A stretch of DNA of 64,000 bases from Fagopyrum homotropicum (GCA_033239125.1 BSWB01000005.1:137636494-137700493); one strand, 5' to 3'. Shown: positions 34,381-47,159, numbered from the stretch's first letter. Notes: generated by a model not told the origin, from the sequence alone. Numbers and translations are program-made.

Positions 34381-35940
34381 GTCGAACCCTTTTTCCCTCT
34401 CGACTCTCCTTCTTTGTACAATATCAAACAAGTATTTGACATATCCTAAGTTGTAGAAGAAGACCACGATGAAGTTCGAGTTTTGGTTCTAAATCCGGTG
34501 GTACCCAAGAGTCGAGGTAAGCATCAAATTGTTTTCTATTTTTAAGCTTCCTTTTATCCCTTTCGTATAGTATGCAAACTTTAGGATTATAAGCTAGAAT
34601 TTGAGTTGTTTATGACATTAATCGTTTTCTCTCCAAAAATTCTAACAAATCCTCAAAGTTGCTCCTACTATGAACATTCTATACTTCGTCATTTTTTGCC
34701 AACATTTCTCAAATAAAATCTCAACTCAACTTCTACTACTTTGTAACTTCTAATCCAACCGTTGGATCTTGATGATTTCAATTATACTCTAAGTTATCAT
34801 ATCAAAAATTCAACCATAAAAGTCGAGTCTAACCTATCTTAAACACGTCCCAATGTTAATAACAACGTTAGCCCAAAAAACTCCAGAAATTGAACTCAAC
34901 TTGCTTGATTCATAGCTTACAATCTAACAGTTGAATCTAAACCCAAATTAAATTTGGTATGTTCAACCTGAATGTAATAACTACAACATATCTGAAAATC
35001 AACCGCAAAGTATGAGTTAAACTAGCAAAATGGAACCTAAACTTCATTGTCCAACATTTTCTCAAACTTCCGAATTTTACACAGCAACTTCACAAGCCTA
35101 TAACTTTTAATCTGACCGCTGAATCTCTTTGGTTCTTTCTCCAAAATAAACTACAATATACCTCCTAATACATATCCAAATTTGAACCGTTAAATACCGG
35201 TATAACCTAACAACAACCTACGTTCCACAAGTCGACAGCAAAAACATATTCATGTGACAAACTTGTAAAATTCATGTCTAAAGATCTAATCGTTGGATTG
35301 ACATGAAATTTCTACAAAATAGGCTATAAATGTCCAGGAAATATATATATCAAAATTTCAGCCAGATCGGATGTCGGTTTAGCCTACACTAAGTCTAGTA
35401 GAGAGTTATTTGTTGTTTATTCGAAGGAAGAAGAAGATGAGGCTCCTGTTGTTGTTGTTGCTTGGAGGAGGAGGAGGAAGAAGAAGATGAGGTTGTTGAT
35501 GTTGTTGCTCAGAGGGAGAAGAAGATGGGGTTGTTGTTGTTGCTTAAAGGAAGCAGAAGATAAGGATGTTGTTGTTATTGCTTAGAGGAAGAAGAATATG
35601 AGGTTGATGTTGTAGTTGCTAAGAGGAAGAAGATAGGGCCGCTACTGTTGTTGCTTGCTAGTTCTTTTTGTTGTTCATATGAGAAAAAGGAAGTTGTTGT
35701 TGCTAGAGTTAAGATACGTTTTCTTGTCTCTTTGATAGCCAATTGGGACCAAAAAAGGGTAAGAAAAGGATAATGAAGTGGATAAGGATTAATAGAGTGT
35801 GATAGTGTTTGTCCAAAATTGGCAAGATCTTCCACATAAAAATAATAAGGAAATGGAAAAGAAATCAAACTGAGTTGAGTCCGGTTTGATTTGGTCGAAT
35901 CCGATTAAGTCGAATTGAATTTTTTGGGAATGAATTCCAG
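34381..35940. other. LTR-like relic containing a purine-rich minisatellite
   Basis: The composition and phrases such as 'taatctgaccgctgaatctc' and 'aatacatatccaaatttgaac' resemble the untranslated middle of the Ty3 LTRs in this window ('ggataaagatccaccgttgaattttggatatg' and its reverse). A 'gtcgaggtaagcatc' splice-donor-like word lies near 34512. I could not define TG/CA ends or a duplication, so this may be a decayed solo LTR or unrelated sequence. Confidence 0.3.
35420..35665. repeat. Minisatellite of (GAAGAAGAagatgaGG)(TTGTTGTTG)-type units
   Basis: About six units of 37-52 bp alternate a purine block (gaagaagaagatgagg) with a GTT block (ttgttgttgttgct), starting near 35424, 35476, 35515, 35549, 35588 and 35625. 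In one plus frame a unit would read Glu/Asp then Val/Leu runs, but stops interrupt it, so it is not coding. Confidence 0.8.
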
Positions 35941-36450
35941 GTATTAAAATACGGTTTTAAAATGAACATCCCTAAAAATACGCATTCTAAAACGCCTAAA
36001 TATAGTAAAAATACGATGTGAAATGTCATTACCCTAGTTGATTTACCAAATAAAACATTTTAACATATAACATGATTATACATCATATGAACAATTTTAA
36101 ATATAAATAGACCGAGAGAATAATCTCTAATAATTGTATTAAAAAGATCTTGAATTAATGTAATAAATTTAACTTATGGAAAATTCCGGATGGTGCCCCT
36201 GTGGTTTGGGGTTTTCCGGATTTTGCTCCAAATTTTTTTTAGTTCGGATGTTGCCCTTATTATTTAGTATTTTCCGGAAAATGCCCAATTCCGTTTAAAT
36301 TGTAAAGGATGTCAACTAAAATAGTTTTTTTAAAATGAGAAAAACCTCTTTTTTAAAAAAATGATAAAAGAGGCTAAGCATTTTGTACATAGTTTTTTTG
36401 AAATAATTATTTTAAGTTGACATCCCCATTTAAATGAAATTGGACATTTT

Positions 36451-38951
36451 TGTAATAACCAAAAATTTTAAGTTCCGGTAAAGTAAAATTAAACAAAGTC
36501 CGATGAGACCATCGTAAATAAATAAACAAGTAAAATAAAACGAGTTTAATTCTATCATTTTATGTGACCTAGATTCACATAAAATGATAAATTAAATGAC
36601 CAAAAATGATTTTACGTTGGTAAAATAAAAATAATTATAATTTATAAATACGGAATTTAATTCCGTATTATATAAATTTTCCGCACAACAATTAACGGGT
36701 TACGAGTTCCGCAAATTGTTTTAGGAGCTAACTGCTCAATTATTCCATTTGGGCCCAAGCAGCCAGCCCATTATACTCAGCCCAAAAATTTAACCTAATT
36801 TAATTAACCTAATAATCTAATCCTACGCTAATGACTGCCGCTTATCTCTCTCGTAAAATCGTTGCTGACTCCCTCTCTCGCAAACCACCGTATCTCACAA
36901 AGCTGCGCTGCCTCCGGATACATTGCTCCGCTTTCCACGCCGCCGACGCTGCCGTCTACCACCAGTCGGGCCGCCAGCCTTCGCCGCTCCTGCGCAGCCA
37001 GCCTTCACCGCCTTCGACCAGCGCAACCACCGCCAACCACTGCATAGGTAACAGCCTCGACCGATTGCTTCTCTCCCGTTCTGTTTCCGTTTGATTTTTG
37101 TATCGAACCAACGCCTCACCACCTCGACCGCAGGCCATCGCCGCCTCCTGCGCAGCCACCGTCCACGCCGCCGAGTCTCCGCCGTCCGCCTCAGACCGGT
37201 AAGTGCGCTGACCTTCTTCCGCCTCCCTTCTGTCGCTTTGTGATAAGCACCTCACTGCAGCCCTACGACTTAATCCACAGTGCTACGAACCAGCCGACGC
37301 CGCACCTCGCTGCACCGGGACCAGACTAGCATTCCTCCGGTGTTTAGGTTAGTCCGAATTAGTACACTGCTGAGCATATAGATCTAAAGAGGAGAATAAA
37401 GGACTGCTGCATATTTTTGTGAACAATGGAAATTTTGGCTGCTGTAAATCTAATTTAATTTCTTCAGCTTTTAGGTTATGAACAGTCCATCTTGTCGATC
37501 AATTATAAAACGTTTGGATAAAGATCCACCGTTGAATTTTGGATATGTTGTAGACGGATATATGTAGTTTATCATATTAAAATTTGGGGAGAAATGAACG
37601 GTCGGATTGAAAATTACGAGCTCCCGAAGTTAGGTAGTTGAGCAGTTTTATTAAACTTAAAATTTGACTAAGTATAGGAAAGTAGAGTGAGGAACCGACT
37701 TTGGGAATTATTATAAAAATATCGGCTGAACAGTTTGGAGAAATTCTTTCCTCTAAGGCTAGATAGAACCTCATAGATGATCTAGATATTTAATTCGGAA
37801 ATTTTATAAGCTGTTAAGAATTTTATATTTAGAACCGAAGTTAAACCTTTTTCGGTTCTTCCGGAAAATAGAAACATAGGGAAAAATGTCAGTTTCGCAC
37901 CAAATAAAATTCTAAGAGTTAGGATATAATTTTAGAACTTCAAATAGGAGTTGGACATGAATTTTAGAGTTTTCGAGAAAATCGGAACCAAGGGTAAAAT
38001 GGTCATTTTACCCTAAAACTAATAATGTAACTAGTACGTCTTAATACTTATTTGATCTTAGAAGTTTTAGACTTCTATCTACGTGAAAGTGTGCTAATAC
38101 ACTTATCGCCTTCGACAGGCAACTGAGTGGGTACAGTTTACAGAGCGAGTGGTTATTAAAGAGTCGAGCGTTATAACAGGTAAGTCCTTTGGGCTTACTT
38201 AGCTGACTACTAAATATGAGTATAAATGATGATGGTGGTGTGTGATTGACATGTTAGAGAGATGGGTTGTGATATATAATTACCGACCTGTATTTTTGGC
38301 CTAAGAGTAACGGGCGGTGGCATTCCGCTCAGTAGCTCGCAGGGCGCTGGGGGTTTCTTTCGGGACTAGTCCACACATGGTTTGTAGTGATGCTACCAAA
38401 GGAAGTCAGCTAGACCTACACCAGTTGGATAAGGAACGGAGGCGAGAACTAATAATAGTTCTCGTGCCACAACTTAAATTGAATAATGTGAATCACTTAA
38501 ATAATAGATAATAATTGGTTGAGTGCCAGCATGATGTTTGTTTACTTTTGTTTCTGCTTGTGTTTGTGCTGTTATCATTTTGCTTATATTTGGTTAGTTA
38601 GCTAACGGTTGATATGTTGTTTAGATTTGACACAGGTTAGAGCAGATGCCGAGTGATCCAGATGGTAGTGGTCAGCCGGGGTGTCGTACTTTAGGACGTT
38701 TTGCAGTTTTTGCATTTGTGGGTTTTGCAGTTGAACATGGTTTCCTTTCGTACCTTGATATATTACTTTTCCGGCTGTAGTTGATCTGGTCACATTCATG
38801 CAGTGATAAAAAACTATTTTTATGATTTCTGGGTTTTTCCTTATCTGTGCCTTGTTGTAAGATCATGTTAAGTTGTTGTCAAACTAAGGTCGGGACCCAC
38901 TGTGCGGTCCTAACCAGTAACTCCCTAAGTTGTAAAATTTGGGGTGTTACA
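36451..38951 (+). repeat. 5' LTR of element 1
   Basis: 2,501 bp, TGTAATAACC...GGGGTGTTACA. Two hairpins lie near its start (36554-36588 and 36647-36669), the second directly followed by TATATAAATTTT, a candidate TATA box. A GC-rich 400-bp segment follows (36830-37250), and its open frames are not supported as genes. Confidence 0.95.
36554..36669. repeat. Two conserved LTR hairpins
   Basis: Hairpin 1 has 14-bp perfect arms ATCATTTTATGTGA / TCACATAAAATGAT with a 7-base loop (36554-36588). Hairpin 2 has 9-bp arms AATACGGAA / TTCCGTATT (36647-36669). Equivalents are in the 3' LTR of element 1, in the solo LTR (51184-51220) and in element 2 (56423-56459 and about 56342-56366), so they survive LTR divergence. 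Confidence 0.8.
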
Positions 38952-38954
38952 ACA

Positions 38955-38972
38955 TGGTATCAGAGCTCTAGG
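38955..38972 (+). other. Primer binding site of element 1
   Basis: TGGTATCAGAGCTCTAGG begins three bases after the 5' LTR. TGGTATCAGAGC is the complement of the 3' end of initiator tRNA-Met, the usual primer for plant Ty3 elements. Confidence 0.9.
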
Positions 38973-39216
38973 TTGGCAACAATGGCACTTGAATCTTCTA
39001 AAAAGGTCGTATAAGTAAATAAACAGAACCCGAAAGGGGTCTGAGTTTTCCAACGAAAAATTTTGGTTTTAAAATGCATACAGAGTCGGGTTGGGATAGA
39101 AAGTACGGACGACCACCACTACCTCTGCGGATCTCGGTAATCTTAGAATAATTATGGACTTGTACTGTTATGATAGATTAGCTAGCTTATAACTGTAGTT
39201 ATTACTATTCGTGCAG

Positions 39217-42200
39217 ATGGCACGTACTAGGGCTGCACAAGTGACTGGCCGAGGTAGGGGTCGTCCCCCCCTTCCCCCAGTCAGACAGGATCGAGCTGAT
39301 AGCACCCCTACTGTTAGAGGGCGTGGTCGTGTGGGTAGACCTCCACTAGGAAGAGGTCGAGGACGAGTTCCTCGAGATGACCCACCTGCAGCAAGCGTAC
39401 CAGAGGTTGCTGTAGAGGAAGTAGCTGAGAGTGTAGGCCCCGAGGTCAGACCTGTGACCGCCGCTAGGTCTGGAGCGCAGGGAGCTCGTTCTACTGAGTC
39501 GGGACGTGTCTCTATTGGAGCATCGGAGTATAGGGAGTTCAGAGCCTATGTTGAGCGCAGAGAGGAAGCTGCCAGAGTGGAGAGGCTTACTCAGGTACCA
39601 CCAGTGGCGCCGGCTAGGTCAGCTCAGGTGACACAGGGAGTGTCTCAGGTGCCGGCTGTATCTGAGAGGAGGGCTGATGTTGATAGAGCACCTACTGGGG
39701 TCAGAGCACCGAGACCGGATGAGTGGTTGAAGGCTTTCAACTCTCAGAAGGTCCCCTCATTCAGCGGAGAGATAGGGCTAGAGGTGGAGCACTGGATAGG
39801 GAAGATTGAGACTGCTTTGGAGGCAATACGTTGCCCCGTGGACCGACAGGTGGATTTGATACAGACCTGCTTCACAGATGATGCTCATTCATGGTGGCGT
39901 ACCATTCGTGGCCGAGTCACCAGCTGGGAGCAGATGAAGAACATTGTTAGAGACAGGTACTGCCCAGTTTCGCTGAGGAGGGAGAGATTCCAGGATTTCA
40001 TTGAGGCGGGATTCGAGGATATTCCGATTGCTGCAGCCATAAAGAAGTTTCAGAAAGAGTTGACTTTGCTTGGACCGTCTGCACCTCCAAAAGAGCAGCA
40101 TGTTTATCTTTTCTCCAGGAGGTTGAGAGAGAGTACCCGATCCTACCTGGCTGGATTCCGCTGTGAGACCTTGTCTGATTATCAGGATAGGGCCTCTGCT
40201 TATGAGAGAGATAGACCAGCTTCTAGGAAAGCAGCACAGTCTAGTGGGCCGGATAAGCGGCAGAGGACAGGACATACTGGTAGCAGTGGAGCAGTAGCAG
40301 GCTATAGTAGAGGACAGACTCAGGGGAGGTCCAGCTACCACTCTACAGTTCGGACACCCAGTGGAGATCGACAGTGCTTTAACTGTGGTGGCCGTGATCA
40401 CATTAAGCCGGACTGCCCGAAACCACCGGTCACTTGCTTCACTTGTGGGAAGCCGGGACACAAAGCTACTTTCTGCCGTCAGGGCAAGGCTTCTTCTCAG
40501 CAGGGATCTTCTCCTGCAGGTGCTGAAAAGAGTGTACAGAGACCCCCTCAGTACCGAGCTCCGAGTCAGCAGCAGCAGCAGTACCGGGCTCCAGGACATC
40601 CTGCTTCATACAGTGCTGCACAGGAATCAGGTCGTGGCAGAGGGCGTGGTAGTACCACTGACACCAAAGGAGGACCATCGAGAGTGTTTGAGCTGAGGAA
40701 CACTGAGCAGCCTGCAGCACCTGCGACCACAGGTACTATTTGGATCCATGACTTACCTGTGCGCGTTTTATTTGATACGGGTGCCACGCACTCCTTTATA
40801 TCAGATGCATGTGTAGATAGGTTGTCCTTAGCTACAGTAGAGGGTGTACCTTTTGTGGTTGGGTTACCAGATGGGGGTAAGGTTAGAGGATCTCGAGAGA
40901 TTTATGACTGCCCTATTCACCTGGGAGGCCGGATTTGGTTAGTAAATTTTCTAGTCATGCCCCTAGCACATGAGGACGTGATATTAGAGATAGATTGGAT
41001 GACTAGACATGGAGCTGTCTTGGATATTGGTAGGAGGACTGTGACTGTTGCCACGGAGGAGGGCCACAGAGTTATATTCCGAGGTTGGGACCTCGGAAAG
41101 TCCGGCTCAGTCATCAGTGCAGTGAGGGCAGCCAGATTGATAGCACAGGGTTGCGAGGCCTTCTAGTGTTATGCCATGAAGGAGCGCAAGAGCCTGACAG
41201 TAGAGGAGATACCAGTCGCATGCGAGTTTGCAGAGGTCTTCAGGGACGACTTACCAGGGCTACCTCCACAGAGGAGTGTAGACTTTAGCATCGAGCTAGA
41301 GCCGGGCACGAGACCGATCTCGAAGGCCCCGTACCGCATGGCCCCGATAGAGCTGCTTGAGCTGAAGAAGCAGTTAGAGGAGTTAGCAGAGAAGGGCTTC
41401 ATACGCCCTAGTGTTTCTCCCTGGGGCGCACCAGTGCTGTTTGTGAGGAAGAAGGATGGATCGATGAGACTGTGTATCGACTACAGGGAGTTGAACAAGG
41501 TCACCATCAAGAATAAGTATCCATTACCTCGCATAGATGATCTGCTGGACCAGCTGCATGGAGCGTCAGTGTTCTCGAGGATAGATTTGAGATCGGGTTA
41601 TCACCAGCTGAGGGTGAGAGATCAGGACATACCTAAGACGGCATTCCGGACTAGGTATGGTCATTATGAGTTTGTAGTGATGCCATTCGGGCTCACTAAT
41701 GCGCCAGCAGTATTTATGGAGTTGATGAATGGGATTTTCATCGACTTCTTAGACCAGTTTGTAGTGGTCTTCATCGACGACATTCTAGTTTACTCTAGAA
41801 GTCGAGAGGAGCATGTCGGGCACTTGAGGACAGTACTGCAGATTCTACAGGATAGTCAGCTATATGCTAAGCTATCCAAGTGTGAGTTTTGGATGTCAGA
41901 GGTGGCTTTCCTAGGCCATGTGGTGACTGCTGAGGGGATTAAGGTCGACCCGGCGAAGATTGAGTCAGTGTCTTCTTGGCAACCTCCGAAGAACGTGAAG
42001 GAGGTTCGCAGTTTCCTTGGATTGGCAGGGTATTACCGTCGGTTTGTGGAAGGGTTTTCCCTGATCGCCCGACCACTTACTTCCCTTCTAAGGAAGACTA
42101 CTCGGTTCGTCTGGTCTGAGCCGTGTCAGCAGAGTTTTGATGAGCTGAAGAGGAGATTGACGTCTGCTCCGATCTTAGCACAGCCTGAGGGTACAGAAGA

Positions 42201-44127
42201 CTTCGTAGTGTACAGTGATCCATCCAAGCTGGGCTTGGGGTGTGTCTTGATGCAGAGGGGTAAGGTTATAGCATATGCGTCTCGATAGCTGAAGACGTAT
42301 GAAGAGAACTACCCCACTCATGACCTGGAGTTAGCAGCAGTAGTGCACGCTCTTAAGATCTGGCGTCATTATCTCTATGGAGCGACCTGTCAGATCTTCA
42401 CAGACCATAAGAGTCTGAAGTACATATTCACTCAACGGGAGTTGAATAACCGCCAGAGGCGGTGGCTAGAGTTGATAAAGGATTTTGACCTTGAGATTCT
42501 TTACCACCCCGGAAAGGCGAATGTAGTTGCCGACGCTTTGAGTCGGAAGACGCCTCAGGAGAAGGCGATAGCTCGGTTGACAGTACAGCCACAACTACAG
42601 AGAGACTTAGCTTGGTTGGAGATAGAGATCCAGTTCCCCGACACAGCTCATCAGTTAGCCACCATAGAGTTACTCCCTGACCTGTTGGGTGAGATCCGAC
42701 AGAAGCAGGATACCTGTCCGATGTTGACCCGGATCCGAGACCGGATGTCACGAGATGAGGCACCTCAGTTCACTATTGGTGCCGATGGAGTGATGAGACG
42801 ACAGGACCGTGTTTGTGTGCCATCAGACCGTGAGCTGAGGCAGAGGATACTAGGTGAGGCTCATACTACCCCTTACTCCGTACATCCAGGAGCGAGTAAG
42901 ATGTATAGGGACGTGAGACGTTCCTTCTGGTGGGGTGGTTTGAAGCCTGATGTGGCCCGATATGTAGCCCAGTGTGCGACCTGTCAGCAGGTCAAGATTG
43001 AGCATCGTAGATCCGGAGGAGAGCTACACCCACTTCCAGTACCCTATTGGAAGTGGGAAGACATTTCTATGGATTTCGTCACTGGATTGAGGCTCAGCAG
43101 AGGTTTTGATGCCATTTGGGTGGTAGTAGACCGTCTGACGAAGACCGCACGTTTCATTCCGATTAAGGAAACGTGGCCGGTAAGTCGTCTAGCAGAGGAG
43201 TTCACCAGGCATATTGTGAGACTCCATGGAGTACCGAGGACTATCGTCTCCGACAGAGATGGACGTTTTACCTCGAGGTTCTGGCAGCAGGTACATACGG
43301 CTCTGGGTACGAGTCTTCACTTTACCACTGCCTATCACCCACAGACAGACGGTCAGTCAGAGAGGACCATCCAGACCCTAGAGGACATGTTGCGGGCATG
43401 TGTGCTAGATTGGGGACAGGTATGGCCAGATCACCTCCCACTAGTAGAGTTTTCATATAATAACAACTGGCATGCGTCTATTGGGATGGCACCTTATGAG
43501 GCTTTGTATGGCCGGAGATGTCGTACACCGCTATGTTGGGATGAGCCTAGCAAGGCTGATAGAGTAGTACCAGATCAGATTCAGGACGACATCGCCCGGA
43601 TCGCCTTAGTCCGGGAGAGGATGTTAGCAGCTCAGAGTCGTCAGAAGTCCTACGCCGACAAGAGGCGTCGACCTTTGGAGTTTAGAGTAGGTGCACAGGT
43701 GTGGTTGAGAGTGTCACCTACGAGGGGAGTTAGACGTTTCGGCATTAAGGGGAAGCTGAGTCCCCGGTATGTCGGACCATTTGAGATCGTAGAGAGAGTC
43801 GGAGAGGTTGCCTACCGACTAGCACTGCCACCGAGATTAGAGGGAGTACACCCAGTTTTTCATGTATCTCAGCTGCGAGAGTACATTCCGGATCCGAGAC
43901 ACGTCATTAGCCATGAGGATCTGACAGTTGATCCTGACCATACATTTGTAGAGTACCCAGTAGCTGTCTTGGAGCGCAGTGCCAGACGTCTGCGATCCAA
44001 GGAAATACCTATGCTGAGGATCCAGTGGTCTAGGAGAGGAGCTGATGAGGCCACTTGGGAGACTGAAGAGAGTATTAGACGTAACTATCCCGAGTTCTTC
44101 GCGGGGTTAGAGGGTATTTCTGGTTGA
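39217..44127 (+). pseudogene. gag-pol polyprotein of element 1, with two in-frame stops
   Basis: One reading register of 1,637 codons runs from ATG 39217 to a TGA at 44127 and contains TAG stops at 41164-41166 and 42286-42288. Approximate codon positions: Arg/Gly-rich N-terminus, gag core from 181 (FSGEIGLEVEHW), two CCHC zinc knuckles at 387 and 407 (CFNCGGRDHIKPDC, CFTCGKPGHKATFC), protease LFDTGATHSF at 517, reverse transcriptase from 767 with FIDDILVYS at 851, RNase H from 997, integrase HHCC from 1222 then its D, D and E core (DRLTKTARF, SDRDGRF, QSERTIQTLED), and a chromodomain at 1576-1628. The stops fall between protease and reverse transcriptase and inside RNase H. The RNase H block reads YSDPSK where element 2 has YSDASK. 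The polyprotein would copy and integrate the element; this copy should not make it in full. Confidence 0.93.
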
Positions 44128-44330
44128 CGAGTTAGTACTCGGATGTTGTGTTGTTTGACCTTCCAGGTTTCCATATTGTTTTGAGCGACTCTGCTTTTAT
44201 TTTGTGATACTTGTTTGTTGATGCCTGAGTAGCTGCATGGTAGAAAACGGAATGTCGAGAAAACTAAAATATACCGAAAGAAATGTGCGAGTAGGGGTAA
44301 ATAATTTAAGTTTCGGGACGAAACTTCTTT

Positions 44331-44344
44331 TAAGGGGGCACTGA
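44331..44344 (+). other. Polypurine tract of element 1
   Basis: TAAGGGGGCACTGA ends directly at the first base of the 3' LTR, the expected place for the plus-strand primer. The G-run is the recognisable part; the tail CACTGA is less purine-rich. Confidence 0.75.
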
Positions 44345-46845
44345 TGTAATAACCAAAAATTTTAAGTTCCGGTAAAGTAAAATTAAACAAAGTCCGATGA
44401 GACCATCGTAAATAAATAAACAAGTAAAATAAAACGAGTTTAATTCTATCATTTTATGTGACCTAGATTCACATAAAATGATAAATTAAATGACCAAAAA
44501 TGATTTTACGTTGGTAAAATAAAAATAATTATAATTTATAAATACGGAATTTAATTCCGTATTATATAAATTTTCCGCACAACAATTAACGGGTTACGAG
44601 TTCCGCAAATTGTTTTAGGAGCTAACTGCTCAATTATTCCATTTGGGCCCAAGCAGCCAGCCCATTATACTCAGCCCAAAAATTTAACCTAATTTAATTA
44701 ACCTAATAATCTAATCCTACGCTAATGACTGCCGCTTATCTCTCTCGTAAAATCGTTGCTGACTCCCTCTCTCGCAAACCACCGTATCTCACAAAGCTGC
44801 GCTGCCGCCGGATACATTGCTCCGCTTTCCACGCCGCCGACGCTGCCGTCTACCACCAGTCGGGCCGCCAGCCTTCGCCGCTCCTGCGCAGCCAGCCTTC
44901 ACCGCCTTCGACCAGCGCAACCACCGCCAACCACTGCATAGGTAACAGCCTCGACCGATTGCTTCTCTCCCGTTCTGTTTCCGTTTGATTTTTGTATCGA
45001 ACCAACGCCTCACCACCTCGACCGCAGGCCATCGCCGCCTCCTACGCAGCCACCGTCCACGCCGCCGAGTCTCCGCCGTCCGCCTCAGACCGGTAAGTGC
45101 GCTGACCTTCTTCCGCCTCCCTTCTGTCGCTTTGTGATAAGCACCTCACTGCAGCCCTACGACTTAATCCACAGTGCTACGAACCAGCCGACGCCGCACC
45201 TCGCTGCACCGGGACCAGACTAGCATTCCTCCGGTGTTTAGGTTAGTCCGAATTAGTACACTGCTGAGCATATAGATCTAAAGAGGAGAATAAAGGACTG
45301 CTGCATATTTTTGTGAACAATGGAAATTTTGGCTGCTGTAAATCTAATTTAATTTCTTCAGCTTTTAGGTTATGAACAGTCCATCTTGTCGATCAATTAT
45401 AAAACGTTTGGATAAAGATCCACCGTTGAATTTTGGATATGTTGTAGACGGATATATGTAGTTTATCATATTAAAATTTGGGGAGAAATGAACGGTCGGA
45501 TTGAAAATTACGAGCTCCCGAAGTTAGGTAGTTGAGCAGTTTTATTAAACTTAAAATTTGACTAAGTATAGGAAAGTAGAGTGAGGAACCGACTTTGGGA
45601 ATTATTATAAAAATATCGGCTGAACAGTTTGGAGAAATTCTTTCCTCTAAGGCTAGATAGAACCTCATAGATGATCTAGATATTTAATTCGGAAATTTTA
45701 TAAGCTGTTAAGAATTTTATATTTAGAACCGAAGTTAAACCTTTTTCGGTTCTTCCGGAAAATAGAAACATAGGGAAAAATGTCAGTTTCGCACCAAATA
45801 AAATTCTAAGAGTTAGGATATAATTTTAGAACTTCAAATAGGAGTTGGACATGAATTTTAGAGTTTTCGAGAAAATCGGAACCAAGGGTAAAATGGTCAT
45901 TTTACCCTAAAACTAATAATGTAACTAGTACGTCTTAATACTTATTTGATCTTAGAAGTTTTAGACTTCTATCTACGTGAAAGTGTGCTAATACACTTAT
46001 CGCCTTCGACAGGCAACTGAGTGGGTACAGTTTACAGAGCGAGTGGTTATTAAAGAGTCGAGCGTTATAACAGGTAAGTCCTTTGGGCTTACTTAGCTGA
46101 CTACTAAATATGAGTATAAATGATGATGGTGGTGTGTGATTGACATGTTAGAGAGATGGGTTGTGATATATAATTACCGACCTGTATTTTTGGCCTAAGA
46201 GTAACGGGCGGTGGCATTCCGCTCAGTAGCTCGCAGGGCGCTGGGGGTTTCTTTCGGGACTAGTCCACACATGGTTTGTAGTGATGCTACCAAAGGAAGT
46301 CAGCTAGACCTACACCAGTTGGATAAGGAACGGAGGCGAGAACTAATAATAGTTCTCGTGCCACAACTTAAATTGAATAATGTGAATCACTTAAATAATA
46401 GATAATAATTGGTTGAGTGCCAGCATGATGTTTGTTTACTTTTGTTTCTGCTTGTGTTTGTGCTGTTATCATTTTGCTTATATTTGGTTAGTTAGCTAAC
46501 GGTTGATATGTTGTTTAGATTTGACACAGGTTAGAGCAGATGCCGAGTGATCCAGATGGTAGTGGTCAGCCGGGGTGTCGTACTTTAGGACGTTTTGCAG
46601 TTTTTGCATTTGTGGGTTTTGCAGTTGAACATGGTTTCCTTTCGTACCTTGATATATTACTTTTCCGGCTGTAGTTGATCTGGTCACATTCATGTAGTGA
46701 TAAAAAACTATTTTTATGATTTCTGGGTTTTTCCTTATCTGTGCCTTGTTGTAAGATCATGTTAAGTTGTTGTCAAACTAAGGTCGGGACCCACTGTGCG
46801 GTCCTAACCAGTAACTCCCTAAGTTGTAAAATTTGGGGTGTTACA
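44345..46845 (+). repeat. 3' LTR of element 1
   Basis: 2,501 bp, same ends as the 5' LTR, and followed by the duplication ATTTT. I saw three substitutions against the 5' LTR by eye, so both copies are nearly identical. Confidence 0.95.
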
Positions 46846-47159
46846 ATTTTCCGAAAAATACTAAAACATAAGGGCATCATCCAAACTAAATTAAACTTTT
46901 GGGAAAAATCCAGAATACCCAAACCACAGGTACACCATATGGAATTGAGATAATTGGTGAAATGGGGCCTTTTTTGTTTAGTGTAGACTAACTAGGCCCC
47001 TAACAAAATCAAATTGAAAAATAAAAATAAAATAGAGAACTAATACTATAATTAAGGATAGAGGTTAGGTAGTTAATTGATTTTCGAATTAAAAAAACTG
47101 CCAAAAATTTTGAAACGGTTTGAAAAAAATGGAAACCATAAACAAAAGATTCTCGAAAT

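Larger units (their letters stand above)
36451..46845 (+). mobile_element. Young Ty3 chromovirus LTR retrotransposon (element 1), complete
   Basis: A 10,395-bp element flanked by the 5-bp duplication ATTTT (36446-36450 and 46846-46850). It has two 2,501-bp LTRs, a tRNA-Met-type primer site, a gag-pol region with one continuous reading register, and a polypurine tract. Pol order is protease, reverse transcriptase, RNase H, integrase, then a C-terminal chromodomain, which with the long LTRs suggests the Tekay/Del chromovirus lineage. I saw only three substitutions between the LTRs (36908/44802, 37147/45041, 38794/46688 approximately). The element is therefore very recent, although two in-frame stops interrupt its polyprotein. 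Confidence 0.95.
36182..46944. mobile_element. Small foldback MITE split by the Ty3 element
   Basis: The left part (36182-36450) starts 'aattccggatggtgcccctg' and the right part (46851-46944), read in reverse, starts 'aattccatatggtgtacctg'. About 95 bp are inverted copies, including 'gatgttgcccttattatttagtatttt' against 'gatgatgcccttatgttttagtattttt'. Inner words (aggatgtcaact / agttgacatcc) also pair. Without the 10.4-kb retrotransposon and one copy of its duplication the element would be about 363 bp and almost fully palindromic. No coding sequence. Confidence 0.8.

Noticed and set aside
36831..37255. Frames of 60-99 codons in the LTRs of element 1
   Set aside because: They lie inside LTRs, are open on several frames because of high GC content, and have no domain.
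39889..40720. Minus-strand frames of up to 236 codons opposite gag
   Set aside because: Antisense shadow of the gag reading frame with no domain of its own.
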